This document shows, in pieces, positions 40,854 to 49,880 of a stretch of DNA of 64,000 nucleotides. Below the pieces are notes generated by a model. That model worked only from the letters and a program-made list of their open reading frames with translations, was not told the origin of the DNA and ran no database searches. Every line of letters begins with the position of its first letter. The first letter of the stretch is position 1. Made by a program: the position numbers and the translations under genes. This DNA is from Firmicutes bacterium AF25-13AC (GTDB lineage Bacteria; Bacillota; Clostridia; Lachnospirales; Lachnospiraceae), in contig QUFP01000005.1 of NCBI GenBank assembly GCA_003478935.1, forward strand, positions 1-64,000, given 5' to 3'.

Positions 40854-43442
40854 ATGAATCTTCGAAAAAGAGCACTGATAGGCTCACCGTCTACCGAGGC
40901 AACAGACAGAGAAATTGAGAATCGAAAGCTTGTCAGAGAGGCAGCAGCAGAAAGCTTTGTTCTGCTAAAAAATGAAAACAATTTGCTCCCACTTGAAAAA
41001 GGCACGAAGCTAGGCTTGTACGGGGCAGGTGCAGTTAAGACAGTTAAGGGTGGAACTGGCTCCGGTGATGTGAATGAGCGTGACAGCGTGAGTATTTATC
41101 AGGGACTGTCGAATGCAGGCTTTGAGATTACCAGTAAAGATTGGCTTTCTGTCTATCAGAAAACGTATGAAAAGAGCCGAGAGGACTGGAAGCAGAGCAT
41201 CATTGACAAATCCGTAAAAGAAAATATGAATGTTGTGATGGCTTATTTTGCTACACCATATCATCTTCCGGCTGGAGATCCGATTCCAGATTGTGCAAAA
41301 GAGGATGGAGCTGACACAGCGATCTTTGTTTTAAGCCGTATTGCAGGAGAAGGCACAGACAGAAGAGATGAGGAGTTAGATTATTATCTATCAAAAGATG
41401 AGCGTGCAATGCTTGACCAGTTGTCTGCATGCTACAAACACATTATTCTTTTGCTCAATGCAGGTGGAATTGTGGATCTAGCATTCTTAGATGAATATCC
41501 AAAGATTGAGTCTGTGGTAAATATTTTGCAGCCAGGCCAAGAGGGTGGAAATGCAGTGGCTGATGTGCTGTGTGGCAAAAAGACACCGTCTGGAAAGTTA
41601 GTAGATTCGTGGGCGATGGATTACAATGATTATCCGAGTGCGGCAACCTTTAGCTTTAAAAGTGGAGATGTCTTCCATGAGGAGTATAAAGAGGGCATCT
41701 ATGTCGGCTACCGCTATTTTGATACATTCGGTGTTCTGGTAAGATATGGTTTTGGCTTTGGCTTGTCATACACTACATTTTTTATTAAGACGCAAAAAGT
41801 AACGGTTTCAAATTTAGATTCTGAAAATCCAGTACTGACAACAGAGGTAGAAGTAACCAACACAGGAGTTATCTACAGTGGAAAAGAAGTCGTTCAAATT
41901 TTTGTCTCCTGTCCTCAGGGCAGTCGTGTGAAAGAGTATCGCCGTTTGGCAGGTTTTGCGAAGACAAAAGAGCTTGCACCGGGTGAAAAACAAAGTCTGT
42001 CGATCACTTTCCCATTGTATCAGCTCACTTCCTATGAGGAAGAGACTGCGTCATGGGTGCTTGACGGTGGAAACTATGGAATCTGGGTTGGAAATTCGCT
42101 TTCAGATGCAAAGCTTTGCGCAGTACTATCATTGGATCAAAGTGCAGTGATAGTTTCTGGAAGCAATATTTGTAAGAAGCAAAGAGAGCTTGAAGAGATC
42201 ACACCAGATCAGGCAAAGCTTCTTGAAAAGCAGAAGGCTTGGGAGGCAATTGCAAAAGAAGAAAACCTTCCGAATTTACAGATTAAATCAGATCAGATTC
42301 AGACAAAGACGATTTCCTATAATGCCGATCAGGAAGCCTTTATTGGCAGAACAAAGGAAATTGTAGAAAATATGACAACTGATCAATTGCTTCTTCTTGC
42401 GACAGGCGATATCAGTATGGGACAGGGAAGTGCAATTGGAAATGCTGGACAGAGTGTGCCTGGTGCAGCAGCAGAGACCACTTCTGCATTTGCAAAGCCG
42501 CCGTTTGATCTGGCAAGTATTGTATTGGCAGATGGTCCGGCAGGACTTCGCCTAAATAAGAGTTATCAGGTAAAGAACGGCAAGTCAAAGAAAATGGATT
42601 TTCTGGAATCATTTGAGGGCGGCTTGTTGTTAGAGAAAAAGCCAGAGCATGATCCGGATGAAGAGACCTATTGGCAGTTTTGTACAGCAATGCCAGTTGG
42701 TGCTTTGCTAGCACAGAGCTGGGACACAGATTTGGTAAAGAAGCTTGGAGAGATGATCGGAAATGAGATGAAGTTATTTGAAGTGACACTTTGGCTGGCA
42801 CCGGGAATGAATATTCACAGAAATCCATTGTGTGGTCGAAACTTTGAATACTATTCAGAAGATCCACTTCTTTCTGGTATGATGGCCTCTGCGATGACAC
42901 TTGGTGTACAAAAGGTTCCAGGTTGTGGTACAACAATCAAGCATTTTGCCTGCAACAATCAGGAAGACAATCGTATGGGTTCCGACTCAATCGTGTCAGA
43001 GCGCGCACTCAGAGAAATCTATCTGAAAGGCTTTGAGATCGCAGTCAAGAATGCGCAGCCGATGTCGATCATGACTTCCTACAATATGATTAACGGTGTG
43101 CATGCAGCTAACTGCTATGATATCTGTACAAAGGCAGCCAGAGACGAGTGGGGCTTTAACGGAACCATCATGACAGACTGGACGACAACGACTGGTTCCA
43201 CAGCAGGAGAGTGCAGTGCAAGTGGCTGCATGAAGGCTGGAAATGATATTGTCATGCCGGGAGATCCTGCCGATCATGAAAATTTGAGGTCAGCACTTTT
43301 GGACGGATCTTTGTCATTAGATGAATTAAAGCGCTGTGTTTACCATACTGTGAACATTATTTTGCAGTCCAATCAGTATGAGGATGCGGCAAGCTATGAG
43401 GCGCAATTTGACTGGTTAGATACCTATCTGACAGTCAAATAA
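40854..43442 (+). CDS. GH3 beta-glucosidase with permuted domain order
   Basis: 862 residues. Domain order is reversed compared with most GH3 enzymes. The alpha/beta-sandwich part comes first (ESFVLLKNENNLLPLEKG, HIILLLNAGGIVDLAF, LVDSWAMDYNDYPSA), then a fibronectin-III-like section (VVQIFVSCPQGSRVKEYRRL). The catalytic TIM-barrel comes last: LADGPAGLRL, GRNFEYYSEDPLLSG, TTIKHFACNNQEDNR and nucleophile Asp in GTIMTDWTTT. This order is known from Butyrivibrio and Ruminococcus enzymes (established). No signal peptide, so intracellular action on imported beta-glucosides is likely. It follows the toxin gene without a shared promoter being clear. Confidence 0.93.
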   Translation: MNLRKRALIGSPSTEATDREIENRKLVREAAAESFVLLKNENNLLPLEKGTKLGLYGAGAVKTVKGGTGSGDVNERDSVSIYQGLSNAGFEITSKDWLSVYQKTYEKSREDWKQSIIDKSVKENMNVVMAYFATPYHLPAGDPIPDCAKEDGADTAIFVLSRIAGEGTDRRDEELDYYLSKDERAMLDQLSACYKHIILLLNAGGIVDLAFLDEYPKIESVVNILQPGQEGGNAVADVLCGKKTPSGKLVDSWAMDYNDYPSAATFSFKSGDVFHEEYKEGIYVGYRYFDTFGVLVRYGFGFGLSYTTFFIKTQKVTVSNLDSENPVLTTEVEVTNTGVIYSGKEVVQIFVSCPQGSRVKEYRRLAGFAKTKELAPGEKQSLSITFPLYQLTSYEEETASWVLDGGNYGIWVGNSLSDAKLCAVLSLDQSAVIVSGSNICKKQRELEEITPDQAKLLEKQKAWEAIAKEENLPNLQIKSDQIQTKTISYNADQEAFIGRTKEIVENMTTDQLLLLATGDISMGQGSAIGNAGQSVPGAAAETTSAFAKPPFDLASIVLADGPAGLRLNKSYQVKNGKSKKMDFLESFEGGLLLEKKPEHDPDEETYWQFCTAMPVGALLAQSWDTDLVKKLGEMIGNEMKLFEVTLWLAPGMNIHRNPLCGRNFEYYSEDPLLSGMMASAMTLGVQKVPGCGTTIKHFACNNQEDNRMGSDSIVSERALREIYLKGFEIAVKNAQPMSIMTSYNMINGVHAANCYDICTKAARDEWGFNGTIMTDWTTTTGSTAGECSASGCMKAGNDIVMPGDPADHENLRSALLDGSLSLDELKRCVYHTVNIILQSNQYEDAASYEAQFDWLDTYLTVK

Positions 43443-43484
43443 TAACCAGCACCGCCACAAACCATCAGTATCCTTGAAAAACCA

Positions 43485-43514
43485 TTGGACATTTTGTGAA
43501 AAAAGAGGTATAAT
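43485..43514 (+). promoter_or_regulatory. Promoter of the oligopeptide transporter operon
   Basis: TTGGAC (43485-43490), 18-base spacer, TATAAT (43509-43514), followed 25 bases later by a GGAGGAG site. Confidence 0.7.
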
Positions 43515-43550
43515 GGCTAGCATACTTCACGACATCAAAGGAGGAGAAAA

Positions 43551-45245
43551 ATGAGAAAAATACAGAAAATGTGTGCAGCATTACTGGCAGGCGTTATGAC
43601 TGTTGGAACATTTGCACCATCCGTATTTGCAGATGAAGCGCCTGCAGAGTTAACCGACGAGCAGGTAATCAACGTAAGAACAACTGCTTTTGGAAACAAC
43701 TACGATGTTCAGGACATGGGCTGGAGATGGATGATGGCAGCTTGCTACGAAGGATTATACCGTGACGTAGCAGATGAGAATGGAGATGAGTTCATCTTAG
43801 CAGGAGCAGAGAGTGTTGACATTTCTGATGATGGAACAGTTTACACCTATCATTTAAGAGAAGATGCAAAGTGGTCTGATGGTGTTGCCGTTACTGCTCA
43901 TGATTATGAGTATGCTTGGAAGCGTCTTTTAAACCCAGATTACGCATATGACTATGCATCCTTCATCTACAATGTAGTAGGAGCAGAAGAGTACAACTCT
44001 GGCGAAGGTTCTGCTGATGATGTTATGGCAGTAGCAGTTGATGATTATACCTTTGAAGTTACATTAAAGGTAGCAGACCCGACATTCGAGTCTAAGTTAG
44101 TAGCAACTCCTCTGTACCCGACACGTGAGGATCTGGCTGAGGCAGCTGGTGACAACTGGGGTAAGGATTGGACACTTTGTGTATATAATGGACCGTTCTG
44201 CATGACCGATATGGTTGTAGATAACAAGATGGTATGGACAAAGAATGCTGAGTACTGGGATGCAGAGAATGTACATCTTGATACAATCAACTGGTACATT
44301 GTAGCACAGGAGTCTACTGCAGCTACTATGTTTGAGAATGGTGAGTTAGATCAGTATCAGCCAACTGGCGACTATGCAATCAAGTTTGCAAAGGAAGCAG
44401 AAGAAGGCAAGTATCAGTACATGGTAACAGATTATCCGGGAACAATTGGACTTCGTTTCAACTTTATTAACGGTGGTACATCCGGATTGATGAGCAATGT
44501 AAAGATTCGCAAGGCAATCTCCTACAGTATTGACCGTGAAGAGATGATCGATGCTGTTTATGGAAGATACAATCCGGCATACAGCTATGTAGCACCGGCT
44601 ATCACATTCAATGGTTCTTCTTATCGTGATCAGGTAGGTGAGATCATGGAGGATGAGTATAACGAGTATGTTGGTGATCCAGATAAGATCGTTGCTTTGT
44701 TCCAGGAAGGTCTTGATGAGTTAGGCGTAGAGACTCCAATCGAAGATATCACACTTACTTATCTGACAAGTGGTTCCACAACTGAGGTACAGGCAGAGAG
44801 AGAGTACATTCAGCAGTCTCTGGAAGAGACACTTGGACTTACTGTTGAGTTAAGTGTAGCTGGTGATACATCCCTGTTCATCGCAGACAGAAATGAAGGA
44901 AATTATGACTTCTTCCTTGGCGGCTGGTATTCAGATTACAATGATCCGCTTGACTTCTTATATACTAACTATACTGATGCTTACGGTATGTCCTTTGGTG
45001 GATACAGCAACACTGATTATGATGCATTAGCAGATCAGCTTGTTGGTGAGACTGATATGGATAAGCGTCTTGATATCTATAAGCAGATGGAGCAGATTCT
45101 TTTATTAGATGATTGTGCATTTGCACCAATCTACTATGCTACAAAGCAGGTTCTGCTTCAGAACTGGGTTAAGGATTATCGTACTTCCTCTTTTGGTGCA
45201 AGTGCTGAGTTTATCTGGACTTACATCGATGGAAAAAATCAGTAA
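43551..45245 (+). CDS. Oligopeptide-type ABC transporter substrate-binding protein
   Basis: 564 residues. Signal peptide: KIQKMCAALLAGVMTVGTF, then APSVFADEAPAE with an Ala-x-Ala cleavage site. No lipobox Cys lies near it, which is odd for a Gram-positive binding protein. The body is SBP_bac_5 type: RWMMAACYEGLYR, TYHLREDAKWSDG, AHDYEYAWKRLLNP, YDFFLGGWYSDYNDPLDF and the C-terminal FAPIYYATKQVL. It should bind peptides outside the membrane for the OppBCDF complex encoded downstream. A terminator at 45311 lies between it and the permease genes, so it is probably made in excess. Confidence 0.9.
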   Translation: MRKIQKMCAALLAGVMTVGTFAPSVFADEAPAELTDEQVINVRTTAFGNNYDVQDMGWRWMMAACYEGLYRDVADENGDEFILAGAESVDISDDGTVYTYHLREDAKWSDGVAVTAHDYEYAWKRLLNPDYAYDYASFIYNVVGAEEYNSGEGSADDVMAVAVDDYTFEVTLKVADPTFESKLVATPLYPTREDLAEAAGDNWGKDWTLCVYNGPFCMTDMVVDNKMVWTKNAEYWDAENVHLDTINWYIVAQESTAATMFENGELDQYQPTGDYAIKFAKEAEEGKYQYMVTDYPGTIGLRFNFINGGTSGLMSNVKIRKAISYSIDREEMIDAVYGRYNPAYSYVAPAITFNGSSYRDQVGEIMEDEYNEYVGDPDKIVALFQEGLDELGVETPIEDITLTYLTSGSTTEVQAEREYIQQSLEETLGLTVELSVAGDTSLFIADRNEGNYDFFLGGWYSDYNDPLDFLYTNYTDAYGMSFGGYSNTDYDALADQLVGETDMDKRLDIYKQMEQILLLDDCAFAPIYYATKQVLLQNWVKDYRTSSFGASAEFIWTYIDGKNQ

Positions 45246-45310
45246 TAGAGCGCAATTAGTAGAAGGTAATGCTTAAAATTACGGTTTTACAAAAGTAAAC
45301 CCAAAAGTTT

Positions 45311-45345
45311 GGAGGGGCTCGTTGTTCGGGCCCCTTCCTTTTCGC
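45311..45345 (+). terminator. Partial terminator inside the opp operon
   Basis: GGAGGGGC pairs with GCCCCTTCC around TCGTTGTTCGG, followed by TTCCTTTTC. It probably lowers permease transcription relative to the binding protein. Confidence 0.7.
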
Positions 45346-45378
45346 AATGATAATAAAAAAAGAACAGGAGATAAGGCT

Positions 45379-46338
45379 ATGGGTAGATATTTAATCAGGC
45401 GTTTTGCTGAGCTGATTTTGACAGTCTTTTTGATTGCAACAGCTACCTTTTTCCTGCTGGAGGCGGTTCCAGGAGATCCGTTAACCCAGAGGGCAGACCA
45501 TTTGCCGGAACAGACGAGAACTGCTTTGTACCAGCGCTACGGACTGGATAAGCCGGTAATGGAACGTTATTTAATAACAATGAAGAAAATGTGTAAGGGT
45601 GATTTTGGTGAATCATTCGTATATGCCGGACAGACAGTAACAGGCTTGTTAAAGACAAAGCTTCCAGTATCTGCAAGACTTGGTATTCAGCAGATGTTAC
45701 TTGGTGTAACACTTGGTTTATTGCTTGGAATTGTGGCGGCGATGAAGCGAGGAACCTTCATCGATTACTTGATTGTAGGCTTGTCGGTATTGCTTATTTC
45801 AGTGCCGCATTTGATATTTGGACTGCTTTTGCAGAAGGTTTTTGCAGGTAATCTTCGATGGTTTCCGACAATCGGATGGCCAGAGGGAAAGGATTTGTGG
45901 TTTGGAGGATGGAAGTATACTGTTCTTCCAACTCTGACAGGATGTTTCTCCTATATTGCAACTTACACGAGACTCTTAAAGACCTCTATGCTGGATGTTG
46001 TAAATCAGGATTACGTACTGACAGCAGAGTCAAAGGGTTTAAGCAAAGCTGCAATCATTCGTAAGCATATCCTGCGCAACTCCTTTATTCCAGTTATGAC
46101 GCAGCTGCCAATGTCTGTTGCTATGTGTATTACAGGTTCCTTCTTTATTGAGAGTATTTTCTCAATTCCAGGAATCGGACAGTATTATGTAACTGCCGTA
46201 AATAATCAGGATTTGTCAATTGTACTTGGTGAAACAGTGCTGCTGTCAATTCTGTATATCGCTGTCATCTTTATTACGGATATCTTATATGTATTTGTCG
46301 ATCCGAGAATCCAGATGCCAGGCAAAAGAAGTAAATAA
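45379..46338 (+). CDS. oppB: Oligopeptide ABC transporter permease OppB-like
   Basis: 319 residues from the ATG at 45379 (AACAGGAGATAAGG site), in preference to the longer frame from 45322 that overlaps the terminator. GRYLIRRFAELILTVFLIATATF is the first helix, and GDFGESFVYAGQTV and the EAA-type loop KGLSKAAIIRKHILRNSFIPV are typical of OppB/DppB. About six helices. It pairs with OppC. Confidence 0.92.
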   Translation: MGRYLIRRFAELILTVFLIATATFFLLEAVPGDPLTQRADHLPEQTRTALYQRYGLDKPVMERYLITMKKMCKGDFGESFVYAGQTVTGLLKTKLPVSARLGIQQMLLGVTLGLLLGIVAAMKRGTFIDYLIVGLSVLLISVPHLIFGLLLQKVFAGNLRWFPTIGWPEGKDLWFGGWKYTVLPTLTGCFSYIATYTRLLKTSMLDVVNQDYVLTAESKGLSKAAIIRKHILRNSFIPVMTQLPMSVAMCITGSFFIESIFSIPGIGQYYVTAVNNQDLSIVLGETVLLSILYIAVIFITDILYVFVDPRIQMPGKRSK

Positions 46339-46350
46339 GGGAGGAAACAT

Positions 46351-47262
46351 ATGCTTACAGCTGATAAATTTAAAAGGGTTGGCTATACAAAAGAAGAAGC
46401 AGAGCGTATTGACCGCCCAACTATTTCTTACTGGCAGGATGCATGGAGACGATTGAAGAAAAATCCAGTTGCAATGGCATCACTTGTCGTGCTTGGACTG
46501 ATTTTAATTATGGTTATTGTTGGACCATATATTAGAGGCTACGATTTTGTTTCAAAGAATGTAAAAGAGAAGAATCAGGGAATGAGCGCAAAGTACTGGT
46601 TTGGAACTGATTATCTGGGACGTGACTTGTTCTCACGTGTTTGGATGGGTGCAAGAGCATCTATCATTATTGCGCTTGTGGCAACAGCATTAAAGCTGAT
46701 TGTAGGAACACTTTATGGTGCAGCAATGGCACATTTTGGCGGTTGGATCGATGACGTAATGATGCGTATAATTGAGGTAATCAACTCTCTGCCAAGTCTT
46801 TTGATCACAATTTTGATCATGATGGTTCTTGGCAACAATTTGTTTGCTCTTCTCGTTGCACTTAGTATTACTGCATGGTGCAGTACTGCCAGACAGGTTC
46901 GTGGTATGATTAAGCAGTTAAAGGAATCAGAGTATGTATATGCGGCAGAGGTACTTGGTGCAAAGCCATCACGTATTATCTTAAAGCATTATGTGCCGAA
47001 CATGCTTGGAATTTTGATCTTAAATATGTCTACCTCCATTCCGGCATTCATCTTCACTGAGGCAGGACTTAGTTTCCTTGGAATTGGTCTGACTGCACCA
47101 GAGATCAGTCTTGGCGTTTTGATTTCACAGGGACAGCAGACACTTGATTTCTACCCAACACAGCTGATTTGGCCGTGTGTGATTTTATGTGTAATCGTTA
47201 TGGCATTTAACCTGCTCGGCGATGGACTGCGTGATGCACTTGACCCGAGACTTCGCCAGTAA
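46351..47262 (+). CDS. oppC: Oligopeptide ABC transporter permease OppC-like
   Basis: 303 residues after GGGAGGAAA. The N-terminus SYWQDAWRRLKKNPVAMASL is typical of OppC. FGTDYLGRDLFSRVWMGARAS and the EAA loop AEVLGAKPSRIILKHYVPN are conserved, as is GLSFLGIGLTAPEISLGVLI. About six membrane helices. Twelve bases after oppB. Confidence 0.93.
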   Translation: MLTADKFKRVGYTKEEAERIDRPTISYWQDAWRRLKKNPVAMASLVVLGLILIMVIVGPYIRGYDFVSKNVKEKNQGMSAKYWFGTDYLGRDLFSRVWMGARASIIIALVATALKLIVGTLYGAAMAHFGGWIDDVMMRIIEVINSLPSLLITILIMMVLGNNLFALLVALSITAWCSTARQVRGMIKQLKESEYVYAAEVLGAKPSRIILKHYVPNMLGILILNMSTSIPAFIFTEAGLSFLGIGLTAPEISLGVLISQGQQTLDFYPTQLIWPCVILCVIVMAFNLLGDGLRDALDPRLRQ

Positions 47263-47277
47263 GACAAAGGAGAAACT

Positions 47278-48300
47278 ATGAGTGACCAGAAAAATGATAA
47301 GATATTAGAAGTGAAAAATTTAAAAGTGTCCTACCATACCTATGCGGGCGAAGTAAAATCCGTGCGTGGTGTTTCCTTTGATTTGAAAGAAGGAGAGGCA
47401 ATTGCCATTGTAGGTGAGTCTGGCTGTGGAAAATCTGTTACAGCAAAGTCCATTATGGGTCTTATTAAAGGACCACAGGGCGAGATCAAGCAGGGCAGCG
47501 AGATTTTATATCACGGTGATAATATACTTAATTATAATAAGAAGCAGTGGCAGGCATATAAGGGCGGTGAGGTTGCAATTATCTTCCAGGATGCACTTGC
47601 TTCATTAAATCCAACCATGCGTGTTGGAAAGCAGATCATGGAAAATCTGATGGCACATAAGCATATGACAAAGGATGAGGCAAAGAAGGAAGCAGTAAGA
47701 ATGCTTCAAAAAGTTGGTATTCCTGAGCCGGAAAAGCGTGTGCGTCAGTATCCGCATGAGTTCTCAGGCGGTATGAGACAGCGTGTTATGATTGCAATTG
47801 CGTTTGCCTGTGACCCGAAGATCCTGATTTGTGATGAGCCGACAACGGCGCTTGACGTAACAATCCAGGGACAGATTCTTGATATCATTAAGGAACTGCA
47901 AAGAGAGCATAACACATCAGTCATCATGATTACACATGATCTTGGTGTTGTAGCAAATATTGCGCAGAAGATTGCCGTTATGTACTCCGGTATGATTGTA
48001 GAGCGCGGAAACTGCGAGGATATTTTCTATCGTCCGAGACATCCGTACACATGGGCATTGATTCGTTCTGTGCCGAGACTTGACCTTGAGAATAAGCAGG
48101 TACTTGCATCAATTCCAGGAACACCGCCAGATTTGTTAAATCCGCCAGTTGGATGTCCATTCTGTACAAGATGTGAGTACTGTATGGAAATCTGTAAAGA
48201 GCAGATGCCTGAGGTTACAGAGTTTGGTGATGGACATGAGGCGAGCTGTTGGCTGCATCACCCATTAGCACCAAAGGTGGAGATGCCGGGAGAAGCTTGA
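47278..48300 (+). CDS. oppD: Oligopeptide ABC transporter ATPase OppD-like
   Basis: 340 residues. Walker A GESGCGKSVTAKSIMG, signature FSGGMRQRVMIAIAF and Walker B ILICDEPTTALD. The C-terminal extension (VGCPFCTRCEYCMEICKEQMPEV) contains the Cys cluster found in the OppD/DppD group, which may hold an Fe-S cluster. AAAGGAGAAA precedes ATG. Partner of OppF. Confidence 0.93.
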   Translation: MSDQKNDKILEVKNLKVSYHTYAGEVKSVRGVSFDLKEGEAIAIVGESGCGKSVTAKSIMGLIKGPQGEIKQGSEILYHGDNILNYNKKQWQAYKGGEVAIIFQDALASLNPTMRVGKQIMENLMAHKHMTKDEAKKEAVRMLQKVGIPEPEKRVRQYPHEFSGGMRQRVMIAIAFACDPKILICDEPTTALDVTIQGQILDIIKELQREHNTSVIMITHDLGVVANIAQKIAVMYSGMIVERGNCEDIFYRPRHPYTWALIRSVPRLDLENKQVLASIPGTPPDLLNPPVGCPFCTRCEYCMEICKEQMPEVTEFGDGHEASCWLHHPLAPKVEMPGEA

Positions 48301-48338
48301 CGTTTCTAAGCTCAAGCATGTCGAAAGGAATATTGAAT

Positions 48339-49345
48339 ATGAACAACGAAAAAGAAGTGCTCTTTTCAGTGAGCCACTTAAAGAAATATTTTCAGGTAGG
48401 CAAAAATGCTACCTTAAAGGCCGTTGACGATGTTTCCTTTGAGATCTACAAGGGAGAAACGCTCGGCATGGTAGGAGAGTCTGGATGTGGAAAGACCACA
48501 TGTGGACGAACCTGTATCGGATTGTACAGCAGAACTGATGGAGAAGTTTTGTTTAAAGGAAAGGATCCGCAGAAATTGACTGGAAAGGAAAAACAGAACT
48601 ACAAAAAGTCTGTTCAGATGGTTTTCCAGGATCCGTATGGCTCTCTTGATCCGCGTATGACAGTTGCTGAGATCATTGGAGAAGGAATTGATATTCATCA
48701 TTTGGCTAAAAACAAAAAGGAAAGAAATGAGCGCATCTACCATTATTTGGAGCTTGTCGGCTTAAACAGAGAGCATGCGAATCGTTTCGTTCATGAGTTT
48801 TCAGGCGGTCAGAGACAGCGTATCGGTATTGCACGTGCACTTGCAGTAGAGCCAGAGTTTCTTGTTCTCGATGAGCCAATTTCAGCGCTTGACGTTTCCA
48901 TTCAGGCACAGATCGTCAACTTATTGATTGATCTGCAAAAGCGCATGGGATTAACATATTTATTTGTTGCCCATGATCTGTCCATGGTAAAGCATATCTC
49001 AGACCGTGTTGCAGTATTGTATTTAGGTACCTTAGTTGAGCTGACCACTTCTGAGGAGCTGTACGCAAATCCGCAGCACCCGTATACACGAGCATTGCTG
49101 TCAGCAATTCCGATTCCAGATCCAAAGATCGAGCAGGAAAGAGATGCTAAAAAGATTCGTCTTGAAGGTGAAGTGCCAAGTCCTATCAATTCCCCGGCAG
49201 GATGTAAGTTCCAGGAAGATGTAAATGCGCAATGCCAATCTGCAGACAGGAGATGCCAAAGCTTCGTGATATTGGTGGAGGTCATTTCGTTGCCTGTCAT
49301 ATTTGCGATCCATCAAATGGATGTGAGACAGGAAAATGCGTATGA
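48339..49345 (+). CDS. oppF: Oligopeptide ABC transporter ATPase OppF-like, frame broken near its 3' end
   Basis: From ATG at 48339 the frame encodes a normal OppF: Walker A GESGCGKTTCGRT, signature FSGGQRQRIGIARAL and Walker B LVLDEPISALD. After PINSPAGCKF (about 49211) the frame loses homology and runs to 49355. The -1 frame gives the expected Cys-rich end GRCKCAMPICRQEMPKLRDIG then GGHFVACHICDPSNGCETGK and stops at 49345, overlapping the next ATG. One base is missing at TTCCAGGAAG, where CAGGGA would restore it. The ATPase core is untouched; only the C-terminal cluster region is affected. Confidence 0.88.
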
Positions 49346-49719
49346 CACTGAGTAGAAAAGAGATGGTAAAGAAGGCCGCATTAGATGTATTAAAGGCATT
49401 TATAATCGGAGTTGCAGCCGCAGCAGCCACAGCTGTCATTTTATTTGCATGTGGATTTCTCTTTGGCAGTTTTCAGATAGTAAACGGCTTTGAAGTTGTA
49501 AAGGACGGTCTTTTGCTGATTGGTGCAATTGGTCTTTTTCTGGTGGCAGGAATGCTTCTTGCAAAAGGAAAAAAAGAAAATGCAGATGAGAAAAAAGAAG
49601 CAAAGAATGGATGGAGACAGCAATTTAGCGTAGTTGGTCTAAAGACAGTTGTTCTGATGATAAGTGCTGCATTTTTGCTGCTTGCGTCTGTGGCAGACTT
49701 GATTTTACTTAATCTTTGA
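49342..49719 (+). CDS. Small membrane protein coupled to the opp operon
   Basis: 125 residues from the ATG at 49342, which overlaps the repaired oppF stop (GTATGA). Three hydrophobic segments are evident: AFIIGVAAAAATAVILFACGF, LLLIGAIGLFLVAGMLLA and TVVLMISAAFLLLASVADLI. A basic loop (KGKKENADEKKEAKNGWRQQ) lies between the last two. No family recognised. It may be an accessory to the transporter. Confidence 0.6.
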   Translation: MTLSRKEMVKKAALDVLKAFIIGVAAAAATAVILFACGFLFGSFQIVNGFEVVKDGLLLIGAIGLFLVAGMLLAKGKKENADEKKEAKNGWRQQFSVVGLKTVVLMISAAFLLLASVADLILLNL

Positions 49720-49733
49720 TGTGTATTTATTGT

Positions 49734-49781
49734 AGTAAGTCGCTATAGAATATTCCTATAGCGACTTATTACTTTTTTCTT
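49734..49781 (+). terminator. Rho-independent terminator of the opp operon
   Basis: AGTAAGTCGCTATAG pairs with CTATAGCGACTTATT across AATATTC, followed by ACTTTTTTCTT. Confidence 0.93.
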
Positions 49782-49782
49782 A

Positions 49783-49811
49783 TAGACAACAACCTAGAAA
49801 AAAGGTATGAT
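49783..49811 (+). promoter_or_regulatory. Promoter of the sulfur amino acid genes
   Basis: TAGACA (49783-49788), 17-base spacer, TATGAT (49806-49811), directly after the terminator. No S-box or T-box was recognised in the 70-base leader. Confidence 0.5.
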
Positions 49812-49880
49812 TTAAAGGAATTGTACGAGTAAAATAGTACTAAAAGGTTTAAACTTTTGATATAGAAGGAGATTACGAAA

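Noticed and set aside
42412..42936. 174-codon minus-strand ORF opposite the GH3 gene
   Set aside because: It is a shadow frame inside a conserved catalytic domain.
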